A DNA stretch of 14,500 bases from Thermoplasmata archaeon (GTDB taxonomy: Archaea; Thermoplasmatota; E2; DHVEG-1): the NCBI GenBank assembly GCA_003649715.1, contig QMSS01000020.1:1-14500 (forward strand), read 5' to 3'. The translations under genes and the position numbers were made by a program. The notes beneath the pieces were generated by a model. That model did not search any database and was not told the origin of the DNA. It worked only from the letters and a program-made list of their open reading frames with translations. Positions 7,286 through 14,500 of this stretch are shown piece by piece; within the stretch, counting starts at the first letter, position 1, and the number at the start of each line of letters is the position of its first letter.

Positions 7286-10200
7286 ATGCATATAAATAGG
7301 GTCATAGTATGGTTTATCACCCTACTGTTCATATTTTCATTAATAGCAGCCATATCTATATCCTCAGAGAAGGACAACACACCCCCATTCTGGAACACCA
7401 AATGGTCCTATAGACAGAAAATAGATATCCCCATATACACCAATGATGATTATGCAAAATATCAGCCCATAGATATACACATAAAATTTGATCATAACTG
7501 CTGGGCTATAAATGAAAGAAAACATTCTATAAGAATATGCTGTTGGGATGGAGAAAAATGGCATGAAATTGAGTCGCAAATCTATGATCTAAATTTCATA
7601 GACACTACTCATATAGATGAATGTAGCCTGGTTTTCCTAATACCTGGATTTGCCAATGGAAACGAGAAATACTATGTTTACTATGATGACAGTGAAAAAC
7701 CATCAGTGAAATATGAGGACCATGTTAGTGTAGAGGAATCATATTATTCCTACAAACTATTAGCCGACGTATCTGCTGAGGCAAAATACTATGCGATAAA
7801 AGAGGATGGAGATATCATCTACGGTGTTGGACAAGAAGGTAAAATACTAAATCGCCCTCTATCCCAGGTTATCGCCAAACAAAAAAAAGGAACAAAAAAT
7901 TTTGATATTTTTAACTCCGATCAGATAGCATCATTTGCCTTCTCATACTATTCTGGTAGCAAAGAGGAGGATGAAAGCTCCTCTGATCAATCTCTTGTAT
8001 CCAAAAAAATATTTGTTGATGGCAATCTAATGGTTGAATTCGGAATCGCCAGTGAGTCATATAAAAAGGATCTACGTACAACAGCCATCTACAAATACTA
8101 TTACTCCCCTTATAATGACAAAAGAATAAGTATACATTTGAGACATGAGGTTCTATGTAACGTCACTGTCAAGGGAGAGGAAAACATAGATGGTAGATAC
8201 GGCGCTTTGCTATCATTTAAATCAAAAAACCCAGCTATTGAAAAAATGAACACAGGCGATATTTTACCATTTCTACACTTTTACGACGAAAACAACGAAA
8301 TCCGTGAATATCACATGAATCCTAATCCTGAGTCCAAAAAACGTGAATGGATAATATCATACGATGACGATGCTGATCTAGGTGAAAAAGCATGGATCTC
8401 ATATGACGAAGGAGAAAACAATGGAAAGGCACATGCAGTTATATTCTCATCTAGCACAGGTATTGTTAAATCTGGAACCAAAGAAAGAGATGGTATACAA
8501 CTTAAAGTAGCTGAAAAAGAATACTTCAGATTCCTCGGCACAGAGATCGACTACGCTTCAATCAACTTTGGTAGAAACTCCTACGAAAATGGCTATATCC
8601 ATGATACAAATATCCCTGGAGACCTTGTTGTAGAATTTGATGCAGAGTTTTTCACAACAGAAAATGGAGGATATAGACTAGTAGAAAAAGAGGCCAGCAT
8701 ATATCAATCATTAGTTAAACACCGTCATAGTAGACACCAAGATTCTTTTTTTGAAAAAAAACAAGAAATGCATGATCTAACCATAATCACTCATCTAGGT
8801 GGGACAAGACTATCTTATCCCTACCTGGCAAACAAAACAGGCTATCCGCTCCCAGTCATATGGGTTGAGCTATACAAAGATGACAATCTATTTTTGTCAG
8901 GTGTAGCTCATCGATCCCCTCTATCCAGAGCATCAATAAAATTTTCAGATATCCCCAACGGTATATATCTAATAAAAGTGTACTGGAAGATAAACAACTC
9001 AACCAGGTTTTACAATGGATTCAAAGTAATCGATCTAAAAAGAGACACAAAAATCCACATAATATGTACATGGCAACGCCGTATAAAAATCAATATCCAT
9101 GATCAAAACAACATAGGTATACAGGATGTAAATATTATTCTACTGAACAAAGATCATGTTGCTATAGAGAAAAACATTACAAATAACATGGGAGAAACCC
9201 TTCTAAAAGCACCATACAATTTCAGAGATCCATACATTCTGAGGGCATATTTCAAAGGATTTATTATATACGATCAAGAAATAAAAAAAACATGTAGAAA
9301 AATCAGTCTAAACCTCAATTTATATGATCTAACAGTTGAAGTAAAAGATGCCTTGGATTTACCACCTGGAGTCGATGTTAGACCCTCTCTTTCAAGTCAG
9401 AAGATGAACACATCCATTAGGATATATCCAAAAACAGTTGGATCTGGAAAATTCCTTTTTGAAAAACTGCCAGCAGCCACATATACAATACAGATTTCGT
9501 ATGGAGGATTCATCTATGAAAAAACCCTACATATACCATGGAATGGAGATCATACAACTATTAAACTCAATACAAGGTTTAGATTAATACCAGAAATATT
9601 TGATTCACGAGGAAATATAATACAGAACCAGGACATAGACATCAGAATACTAAGGGAAGGAAGAGAGATACATCCAGCATATGACATCATGACGATACAT
9701 GATTATAAAAAAGATGTTTTTTTGCTCCCACCAGGAAACTACACAATCAAAACCTACTACAAAAACAATCTAGTTGGATTACAGAATGTTGAACTAACAA
9801 GCGATAGAAACATCAAAATTGTTACAACACTGCAGCCTATGCTTCCAACATTGATAACAGAAGCTATATTGATATTCACAGGAATAGTTTTAGTACTAAC
9901 CCTATTTAAAAAAATATCACTATGTAATCTGTTAAGACTGATAGCTATTGCATTTCTGATCATATCCCTACTTCAACCTTGGTGGCAGCTAACCAGCATA
10001 GATCAGAATCATAACACTGATGTTGAGAGAAACATTAAAGTGTTTATCTTACCGGCAGCAATGATTGAGACAACCATCTACAATCATATAGCCTATCTAA
10101 ACATTGCATCCATGCCTCAGGTTTTTGTTGAGATGCTAAACACCATACCAATAACTACCCTAATAGCTTCCATACTTATATCCATTAGTTTAATACCCCA

Positions 10201-10504
10201 CTTATCTGTTAGAGGAAGAGGATTATCTCATCTACTTCTTATCACCGCTATTGTTCTAATACTCTTTATGACCATACTATTCTATATAGGGATGTCAAAA
10301 CTGTGTGAGGTCAGTGTAGGCGGACTCTATGGGAGCAATATGTTAGATGTGGTAGTAAATGATGAGACACTGTCTCTGCCGTCGAACTGGGGTTTGAGCA
10401 ATGGTTTCTACATATACATTGTATCTTTACTACCTCTTATTCTCTCCATTGTTCTAAATCTTAGAAAAAATTTTTTCCTCAGATTATGGAGGGTGTTTCT
10501 TTAA
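7286..10504 (+). CDS. Large exported membrane-anchored protein, DUF2341-like N-terminus
   Basis: A 1072-residue protein I do not recognise as a whole. Residues 1-26 form a signal peptide or anchor (hydrophobic VIVWFITLLFIFSLIAAISI). About 30-150 resembles the DUF2341 fold seen in secreted archaeal proteins: W-x-YRQKIDIP, a LVFLIPG strand and a YYVYYDD ending. About 490-850 looks like consecutive carboxypeptidase-regulatory/Ig-like beta domains, with recurring phrases such as IPNGIYLIKVYW, LPAATYTIQISYGG and LPPGNYTIKTYY. The C-terminus has about five hydrophobic helices (near 855-875, 881-901 with PWWQL, and three more before the end), so most of the protein should sit outside the cell, anchored at its end. 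A GGAG lies 13 bases before ATG 7286. Prenyltransferase genes flank it on both sides. Adhesion, envelope or sensory roles are possible. No catalytic motif was seen. Confidence 0.7.
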   Translation: MHINRVIVWFITLLFIFSLIAAISISSEKDNTPPFWNTKWSYRQKIDIPIYTNDDYAKYQPIDIHIKFDHNCWAINERKHSIRICCWDGEKWHEIESQIYDLNFIDTTHIDECSLVFLIPGFANGNEKYYVYYDDSEKPSVKYEDHVSVEESYYSYKLLADVSAEAKYYAIKEDGDIIYGVGQEGKILNRPLSQVIAKQKKGTKNFDIFNSDQIASFAFSYYSGSKEEDESSSDQSLVSKKIFVDGNLMVEFGIASESYKKDLRTTAIYKYYYSPYNDKRISIHLRHEVLCNVTVKGEENIDGRYGALLSFKSKNPAIEKMNTGDILPFLHFYDENNEIREYHMNPNPESKKREWIISYDDDADLGEKAWISYDEGENNGKAHAVIFSSSTGIVKSGTKERDGIQLKVAEKEYFRFLGTEIDYASINFGRNSYENGYIHDTNIPGDLVVEFDAEFFTTENGGYRLVEKEASIYQSLVKHRHSRHQDSFFEKKQEMHDLTIITHLGGTRLSYPYLANKTGYPLPVIWVELYKDDNLFLSGVAHRSPLSRASIKFSDIPNGIYLIKVYWKINNSTRFYNGFKVIDLKRDTKIHIICTWQRRIKINIHDQNNIGIQDVNIILLNKDHVAIEKNITNNMGETLLKAPYNFRDPYILRAYFKGFIIYDQEIKKTCRKISLNLNLYDLTVEVKDALDLPPGVDVRPSLSSQKMNTSIRIYPKTVGSGKFLFEKLPAATYTIQISYGGFIYEKTLHIPWNGDHTTIKLNTRFRLIPEIFDSRGNIIQNQDIDIRILREGREIHPAYDIMTIHDYKKDVFLLPPGNYTIKTYYKNNLVGLQNVELTSDRNIKIVTTLQPMLPTLITEAILIFTGIVLVLTLFKKISLCNLLRLIAIAFLIISLLQPWWQLTSIDQNHNTDVERNIKVFILPAAMIETTIYNHIAYLNIASMPQVFVEMLNTIPITTLIASILISISLIPHLSVRGRGLSHLLLITAIVLILFMTILFYIGMSKLCEVSVGGLYGSNMLDVVVNDETLSLPSNWGLSNGFYIYIVSLLPLILSIVLNLRKNFFLRLWRVFL

Positions 10505-10518
10505 AAAAACGTTTTTTA
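10502..10518. terminator. Palindrome shared by two convergent stop codons
   Basis: The core AAAAAACGTTTTTT (10504-10517) is a perfect palindrome ending in a T-run on either strand. The TAA of the rightward gene (10502-10504) and the TAA of the leftward gene (10516-10518) are its two ends. It can terminate transcripts from both directions. Its compactness and position favour a real bidirectional terminator, although the stem is mostly A-T. Confidence 0.45.
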
Positions 10519-11421
10519 GACAGAGTATATTGTTATAAATGCAAATCCTAATGCGTAGATGAAATATGTTGTGTACATCAATGTCCATGCTGAGGTGTTT
10601 TCACCTCTGACAACATATTTTTTTTGGGATTTGTTGTTATGTGTCATCAACCAAAATATACAGATGGTTAGAATGGTTAGAGATACTAGGGGGTATAGGT
10701 AGATTTCGAGTACTCCTAGTATTATCAATGGGATTATTAAAATAAATGCTGCAGTCATGAATGAAAAAGATATCAAAGCGGTTTTTTTTACTCCAAATAT
10801 GTTAACAAGTGTTTTTACATCAGATCTTTTATCGGCCTCTGCATCTAGAATATCCTTTGTGGATGTACCGCCAAATAGGAAAACTGCTGCTATACAACCA
10901 ATTGCTAGTGGCATCTTTTGTAATGGATCGCCGAATACGCTCCAGGATGCCATAATACCAAGTAGGCCACGTGGTATTGCCACCCATAGCTGATTTAGAA
11001 ACAATACTTTTTTTATCCTAGGTGGAAGAGAATAGGTTATTGTAAAGAATGCTATAAGTGTGATGAATAGGCTGAACATCATGTTGATTGTTATGGACAA
11101 TAAAAAGGCGGAGAGATATAGTATGTAAGCAGTTTTTTTTGCCTCATCCGGCTGAATGATTCCTCTGGGTATAGGTCGGTAGGGTTTTGATATCTTGTCT
11201 TCGTTGAAATCTGTTGCTTGGTTGAGAGCATTTGATGCCCCATTTAATATTGCGAGGGAAACACTAGCGGGTATGATTGTTAGTAGCACATTGAGTGTTG
11301 GTATGTTGGTTTTTCCATTGTAGATAAGACTTGTGATCATTATACAGCTGGAGACAATGAGTGGTGCAAGTAGGGTGAATGGCCTGAGTAGATCAACATA
11401 TCCTTTTATGCGTGTCATCAT
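10516..11421 (-). CDS. UbiA-family prenyltransferase, chlorophyll-synthase-like subtype
   Basis: A 301-residue membrane prenyltransferase, closely related to the one at 6021-7001. Loop 1 is NQATDFNEDKISKPYRPIPR (residues 67-86) and loop 2 is KDILDAEADKRS (189-200), both intact. Shared blocks with the paralogue include LPPRIKK, LFLNQ, AIPRG, ASWSVFG and TLVN-FG. It lacks the paralogue's N-terminal extension: RIKGYVDLLRPFTL begins at residue 4. Start choice lies between adjacent ATGs at 11421 and 11418; GAGGAG lies 11 bases upstream of the first. It converges on the large exported-protein gene. The pair of paralogues therefore flanks that gene in inverted orientation, suggesting an ancient duplication. 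The substrate is unknown; archaeal UbiA options include glycerol-lipid, quinone and carotenoid acceptors. Confidence 0.85.
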   Translation of the reverse strand: MMTRIKGYVDLLRPFTLLAPLIVSSCIMITSLIYNGKTNIPTLNVLLTIIPASVSLAILNGASNALNQATDFNEDKISKPYRPIPRGIIQPDEAKKTAYILYLSAFLLSITINMMFSLFITLIAFFTITYSLPPRIKKVLFLNQLWVAIPRGLLGIMASWSVFGDPLQKMPLAIGCIAAVFLFGGTSTKDILDAEADKRSDVKTLVNIFGVKKTALISFSFMTAAFILIIPLIILGVLEIYLYPLVSLTILTICIFWLMTHNNKSQKKYVVRGENTSAWTLMYTTYFIYALGFAFITIYSV

Positions 11422-11491
11422 TTTTTGATATACTCCTCAACCCAAGTTTTTTAACAAAATTTTTTTGTCAAAAACATCTCTTCCTTCGCAG

Positions 11492-11499
11492 TATATAAA
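11492..11499 (-). promoter_or_regulatory. Box A element for the fourth UbiA gene
   Basis: Read leftward this is TTTATATA, matching the archaeal TATA consensus. It predicts a start near 11466 and a leader of about 45 bases, which contains the GAGGAG ribosome site. Confidence 0.45.
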
Positions 11500-11540
11500 T
11501 ATGTCTATACATTTGTTGTCGAAAAAATAGAGTGAGTTTT

Positions 11541-12041
11541 TTATCTAATTGTTTTTTTTAATCTCTGTACTCCATTGCATTTCTTTATTATGTCAACTAC
11601 TGGTCTGGGGACTAGATCCATCCAGGGTTTGTCTTTTATCATTCTTTTACGTATTTCTCTGCCTGAGTATTTTTTTCTGTCAAAAACCTTGGTTTCTCTT
11701 ATGGTGAATCCCTTTTCTGCAAACAATTTTTTTGTTAGATCATTGTTTGATATTACGATATCGAAGTCTGATGTTATTGATAAGACATGTGACACCCATT
11801 TTGGGTAGTTGTGTATGTCTGGTATGTATATGATTTTGAAGTTTTTTATGCCAGCTTCTTGTAGGGATCTTTCGATCATTTTTTTCCGTTCCTCTGCTGT
11901 GAATGGGTTTTCAGGTGTGTGGCTATATTGTGAGGATCCTATACCTATTATTATTTCCTTATATTCCTTGGCGATGCTTTGTAGAGCCATTAGGTGTCCT
12001 TTGTGGAAGGGTTGGAATCTTCCGATGAAAAGCGCCTTCAT
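11541..12041 (-). CDS. nadM: Nicotinamide-nucleotide adenylyltransferase, archaeal NadM type
   Basis: A soluble 166-residue enzyme that joins NMN and ATP to give NAD+ and pyrophosphate, the key adenylylation step of NAD biosynthesis and salvage. It begins MKALFIGRFQPFHKGH: the GRFQPFHxGH signature, with the HxGH nucleotide-binding motif at residues 13-16. It continues with GIGSSQYSHTPENPFTAEER, typical of archaeal NadM, and ends with the ATP-binding YSGREIRKRM (125-134). Length fits archaeal members (about 165-180). I chose ATG 12041 because family proteins start immediately before this motif and GGAG lies nearby; ATG 12056 would add MEQKT. It is downstream of lonB in the same direction, 125-140 bases away, with its own box A, so it may be transcribed separately. 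Confidence 0.95.
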   Translation of the reverse strand: MKALFIGRFQPFHKGHLMALQSIAKEYKEIIIGIGSSQYSHTPENPFTAEERKKMIERSLQEAGIKNFKIIYIPDIHNYPKWVSHVLSITSDFDIVISNNDLTKKLFAEKGFTIRETKVFDRKKYSGREIRKRMIKDKPWMDLVPRPVVDIIKKCNGVQRLKKTIR

Positions 12042-12084
12042 AGTTTTTTGCTCCATGGTTGATGGAGTTTAGGATTTTGTTTTT

Positions 12085-12096
12085 TTTATTATAAAA
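12085..12096 (-). promoter_or_regulatory. Box A element for nadM
   Basis: Leftward this reads TTTTATAATAAA. A start near 12065 would give a leader of about 24 bases to ATG 12041, or about 9 to ATG 12056. It supports transcription independent of lonB. Confidence 0.35.
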
Positions 12097-12181
12097 CAAG
12101 TTTGTCCTACATAAAAAATTGGGTGGAAAGGTGTAACTAAAATAGGGGTTTTGGTCTTGGTTGTGAATGTAGCATTTTTTT

Positions 12182-14200
12182 TTATGTTTTTTTCTTTCCT
12201 TCTGTGACTGTGGTGGTTTTTGTTTTCTTTTTTTCTGATTCTAGTTCCACCTTACCTGTTATTTTAGGTGGTCTCATGGCTTTTAGTTTTTTAAGTAGAC
12301 GTTCTTTTCCTTCTCCTACAAGTGCATGTTCTAGAACATCTGTTAATGTTTCCACGGGTATTATCTCTATTTTTCCTTTGTACTTGTCTTCTATTAGTAC
12401 GTCGTCGAGGTTAGCTTTGGGTATTAGTACTTTTTTTATTCCTGCTTCTGCCGCTGCTTCTATTTTTGCGGTGATGCCACCAACTGGTAATACGGTGCCT
12501 CGTATGCTTATGGATCCTGTCATGGCTACGTCCTGTCTCACATATACGTTTTCCATGGCGGATATTACGGATGTTATTAGGGATATGCTTGCTGAGTCTC
12601 CTTCTACTCCTTCATAGGTACCTATGAATTGTATGTGGATGTCATGTTTGGATATGTCTCGTCCCATGTATTTTTTTATTATGGCTGATATGTTTTGTAC
12701 TGATTCTTTTGCTATTTCTCCTAGTTTTCCTGTGGCTATGACTTTTCCCTCGGATTGTGACCCTGCTGGTGTTACTTCAGCTACTATGGGTAGTACAAGT
12801 CCAGAGAATTCGCTCATAGAGGGATCAGCGGAGTATACTGCTAAACCGTTTACTGCTCCTATTTCTTTTCCAGTGGTTCTTATGGAACGGTACTCTTTTT
12901 GTGCTTCGATGGTTCTGTCTACTACTTGTTGTTCTAGTGATCTCGCTATTTTTTTGGCTTGTGTTACGTGTTGTTGTGTTACGATTTTGTCACCTTTTTC
13001 TGATGCTATGTCTCCTGCGACGCGTATTAGTCCGCCTAATTCTCTTAGTCGGAGTGATAGCTTTCCTTTTCTGCCTGCTCTTCTCTGTGCTTCATGTATG
13101 ATCTCGGCAACTGCTTCTTTGTTGAAGTGAGGTATTTTACCATCTTTTTTGACTTCTTGTGCTACGAAGCGTATCAGTTTTTTTCTGTTTTCTTCTGTGT
13201 CATCCATGGTGCTGTTCATGTATACCTCGTAGCCATATCCTCTGATTCTTGATCGTAATGCCGGATGCATGCCTTTTAGTGCGTCTAGGTTTCCTGCAGA
13301 TACGAGGATGAAATCACAGGGGACTGGCTCTGTTTTTACCATGGCTCCGAAGCTTCTTTCTGACTGACCTGTTATCTGGAATTTTTTTTCCTGTAAAGCA
13401 GTTAGGAGGTGTTGTTGTGACGGGAGGCTTAGTGTGTTGATCTCATCGATGTATAGAACTCCTTTGTGTGCTCTATGTATCGCTCCTGCTTCAACGAGTT
13501 GATGTGGTGGTGTTTCTAGTCCCGCTGATTGGAATGGATCATGTCTTACATCTCCAAGTAATGCACCGGAGTGTGCAGCTGTTGCATCTATAAATGGTGG
13601 CATATCGTTTTTATCATGAGCCACCAGGATTTTTGGTATATGCTGTAATTCCCTTCTCTGTAATAGTCCTCCTCTTGCTACGATGAGGTATATCATGATT
13701 CCAGCGATTATACCAAATATTGCCCATTCAGGGCGTTCATATACTATGCCGCTGAACAAGGATAGGCCTATTATCATTAGGACAATGGTTATGACCATGC
13801 TGTTTTGTTGTTCTCTTCTTTTTTTTGCCTCTTCTCTCTGCGTCTTTACTATCTCGTTTGCTTTTCCAGCAGGTACAACGCGTATGTGGGGTGTGTTTGG
13901 GTCATCGTTGTTTGGATAGACGATTATGTCCTCTAAATCCTCTTTTGGTAGAAACTCAGTCATTGCCCTAGCTACCATAGATTTTCCAGTGCCGGGGTCA
14001 CCTATTAGCATGACGTGTCTTTTTTGCTCTGCAGCTTTTTTGACTATCTCAACTGTTTTGTCTTGACCTATTACCTGGTCCATTAGTCGCTCTGGTACTT
14101 CGATCTCCGCTGTGGTTTTAAATCTCTGTTTTTTTATCCATTCTTCTATCGGTGGAAGTTCTTCTTTTTTTTCCTTTTTTTCTGACAATTTTGTCACCAT
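12182..14200 (-). CDS. lonB: Membrane-anchored ATP-dependent protease LonB
   Basis: An archaeal LonB protease of 672 residues that unfolds and degrades proteins at the inner face of the membrane as a ring. The AAA+ domain has Walker A GDPGTGKS (67-74), Walker B VLYIDE (248-253), and a sensor/arginine-finger region LVSAGN...ALRSRIRG (299-321). Between the Walker motifs sit two membrane helices (about 135-153 and 158-175), the feature that separates LonB from bacterial LonA; there is no large LonA N-domain. The protease domain (about 440-635) carries the Ser-Lys dyad: Ser536 in EGDSAS and Lys579 in GGITAK. The ATG at 14200 suits the usual short charged N-terminus. The C-terminus carries a lysine- and threonine-rich tail from about 645, beyond the conserved domain. 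No intein is present. All catalytic residues are intact, so it should be active. Confidence 0.97.
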   Translation of the reverse strand: MVTKLSEKKEKKEELPPIEEWIKKQRFKTTAEIEVPERLMDQVIGQDKTVEIVKKAAEQKRHVMLIGDPGTGKSMVARAMTEFLPKEDLEDIIVYPNNDDPNTPHIRVVPAGKANEIVKTQREEAKKRREQQNSMVITIVLMIIGLSLFSGIVYERPEWAIFGIIAGIMIYLIVARGGLLQRRELQHIPKILVAHDKNDMPPFIDATAAHSGALLGDVRHDPFQSAGLETPPHQLVEAGAIHRAHKGVLYIDEINTLSLPSQQHLLTALQEKKFQITGQSERSFGAMVKTEPVPCDFILVSAGNLDALKGMHPALRSRIRGYGYEVYMNSTMDDTEENRKKLIRFVAQEVKKDGKIPHFNKEAVAEIIHEAQRRAGRKGKLSLRLRELGGLIRVAGDIASEKGDKIVTQQHVTQAKKIARSLEQQVVDRTIEAQKEYRSIRTTGKEIGAVNGLAVYSADPSMSEFSGLVLPIVAEVTPAGSQSEGKVIATGKLGEIAKESVQNISAIIKKYMGRDISKHDIHIQFIGTYEGVEGDSASISLITSVISAMENVYVRQDVAMTGSISIRGTVLPVGGITAKIEAAAEAGIKKVLIPKANLDDVLIEDKYKGKIEIIPVETLTDVLEHALVGEGKERLLKKLKAMRPPKITGKVELESEKKKTKTTTVTEGKKKT

Positions 14201-14489
14201 AATGTGTTCTAAAAACTTGTTTGGATTCCAAATTATGTTTTTGCTTTAAATATATTCAAATACTTTTTTAATACAATAATTTTTATGTTGGATTAAATAC
14301 ATTGCCTCATTAATATTTTTTTTCGAATAAGACACTTATATTTCATGTTTTTAAATTAATCGAAGATTCTTGTTTCTTTCTTGGGAAGATGAGGTATGAT
14401 AAAGTATTATATCAATTTTTTTCTTTAAAATTAAAAAATGTGTATCACCAAAATTGTTTTTTATATAAAACGGAGGTGATTCAGCTTTG
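14201..14489. other. Divergent intergenic region, no gene seen
   Basis: This very AT-rich spacer has frequent stops in all frames and no recognisable gene remnant or structured RNA. It holds the lonB promoter and, on the right, candidate TATA elements for the rightward gene (ATTATATC at 14407-14414 and TTTATATA near 14459-14466). The second is so close to the ribosome site that it would give a leaderless transcript, so the first fits better. Confidence 0.5.
14244..14257 (-). promoter_or_regulatory. Probable promoter of lonB
   Basis: Leftward this AT-rich element reads GAATATATTTAAAG. It lies about 45-55 bases before the lonB ATG, predicting a start near 14224 and a leader of about 24 bases. 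No clear ribosome site precedes the ATG. Confidence 0.3.
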
Positions 14490-14500
14490 ATGAGGAAACT
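14490..14500 (+). CDS. Start of an unidentified rightward gene (truncated)
   Basis: A perfect Shine-Dalgarno sequence, GGAGGTGAT (14472-14480), complementary to the 3' end of archaeal 16S rRNA, is followed nine bases later by ATG at 14490, reading MRK before the window ends. A TTG at 14487 is an alternative start. Nothing can be said about the product. Confidence 0.45.

Noticed and set aside
12204..13130. Long plus-strand open frames opposite lonB
   Set aside because: They are antisense to a clear LonB gene and give Ser/Cys/Phe-rich translations with no family motif.
1..14500. CRISPR array, tRNA or rRNA genes
   Set aside because: No regularly spaced direct repeats and no tRNA or rRNA signature sequences were seen on reading the window.

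Overview
The window is AT-rich and looks archaeal. The best evidence is a membrane-anchored LonB-type Lon protease, with two transmembrane helices inserted in its AAA+ domain, and an archaeal-type NMN adenylyltransferase (NadM). TATA-like box A elements about 25-30 bases upstream of probable transcript starts, and an abundance of UbiA-family prenyltransferases, fit this. A euryarchaeote, perhaps Thermoplasmata-like, is my best guess. The sequence alone does not fix the lineage.

Layout. (1) 1-456: decayed IS1595/ISXO2-like transposase, broken by a frameshift and an in-frame TGA. (2) 631-1674 (-): CrtC/AttH-type protein resembling carotenoid 1,2-hydratase. (3) 1918-5503 (+): two tandem UbiA prenyltransferases followed 4 bases later by a CrtI/CrtD-like FAD oxidoreductase. 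A possible 31-residue membrane micropeptide (1800-1895) lies just upstream. (4) About 5540-5870 (-): a previously intact heavy-metal P-type ATPase surviving as multi-frame debris in what looks like an empty intergenic region. (5) 6021-7001 (+): a third UbiA protein of a different, chlorophyll-synthase-like subtype. (6) 7286-10504 (+): a 1072-residue exported protein with a DUF2341-like N-terminus, several beta-sandwich-like repeats and about five C-terminal membrane helices. (7) 10516-11421 (-): a fourth UbiA protein, close paralogue of the third, convergent with the large gene. (8) 11541-14200 (-): nadM and lonB, ordinary housekeeping genes. (9) 14201-14500: divergent promoter region and the first bases of a rightward gene behind a perfect Shine-Dalgarno sequence.

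How the genes may work together. Four UbiA enzymes, a CrtI-type desaturase-like enzyme and a CrtC-type hydratase-like protein within 11 kb suggest a locus for making or tailoring a long isoprenoid: a C50-type carotenoid, a modified prenyl lipid or a quinone. In haloarchaeal bacterioruberin synthesis, a UbiA-family lycopene elongase works with a CrtI-family desaturase and the hydratase CruF. A CrtC-type protein in CruF's place would be a different solution. No phytoene synthase or prenyl diphosphate synthase lies in the window, so the substrate is unknown. This pathway reading is inference. The family assignments rest on motifs visible in the sequence.
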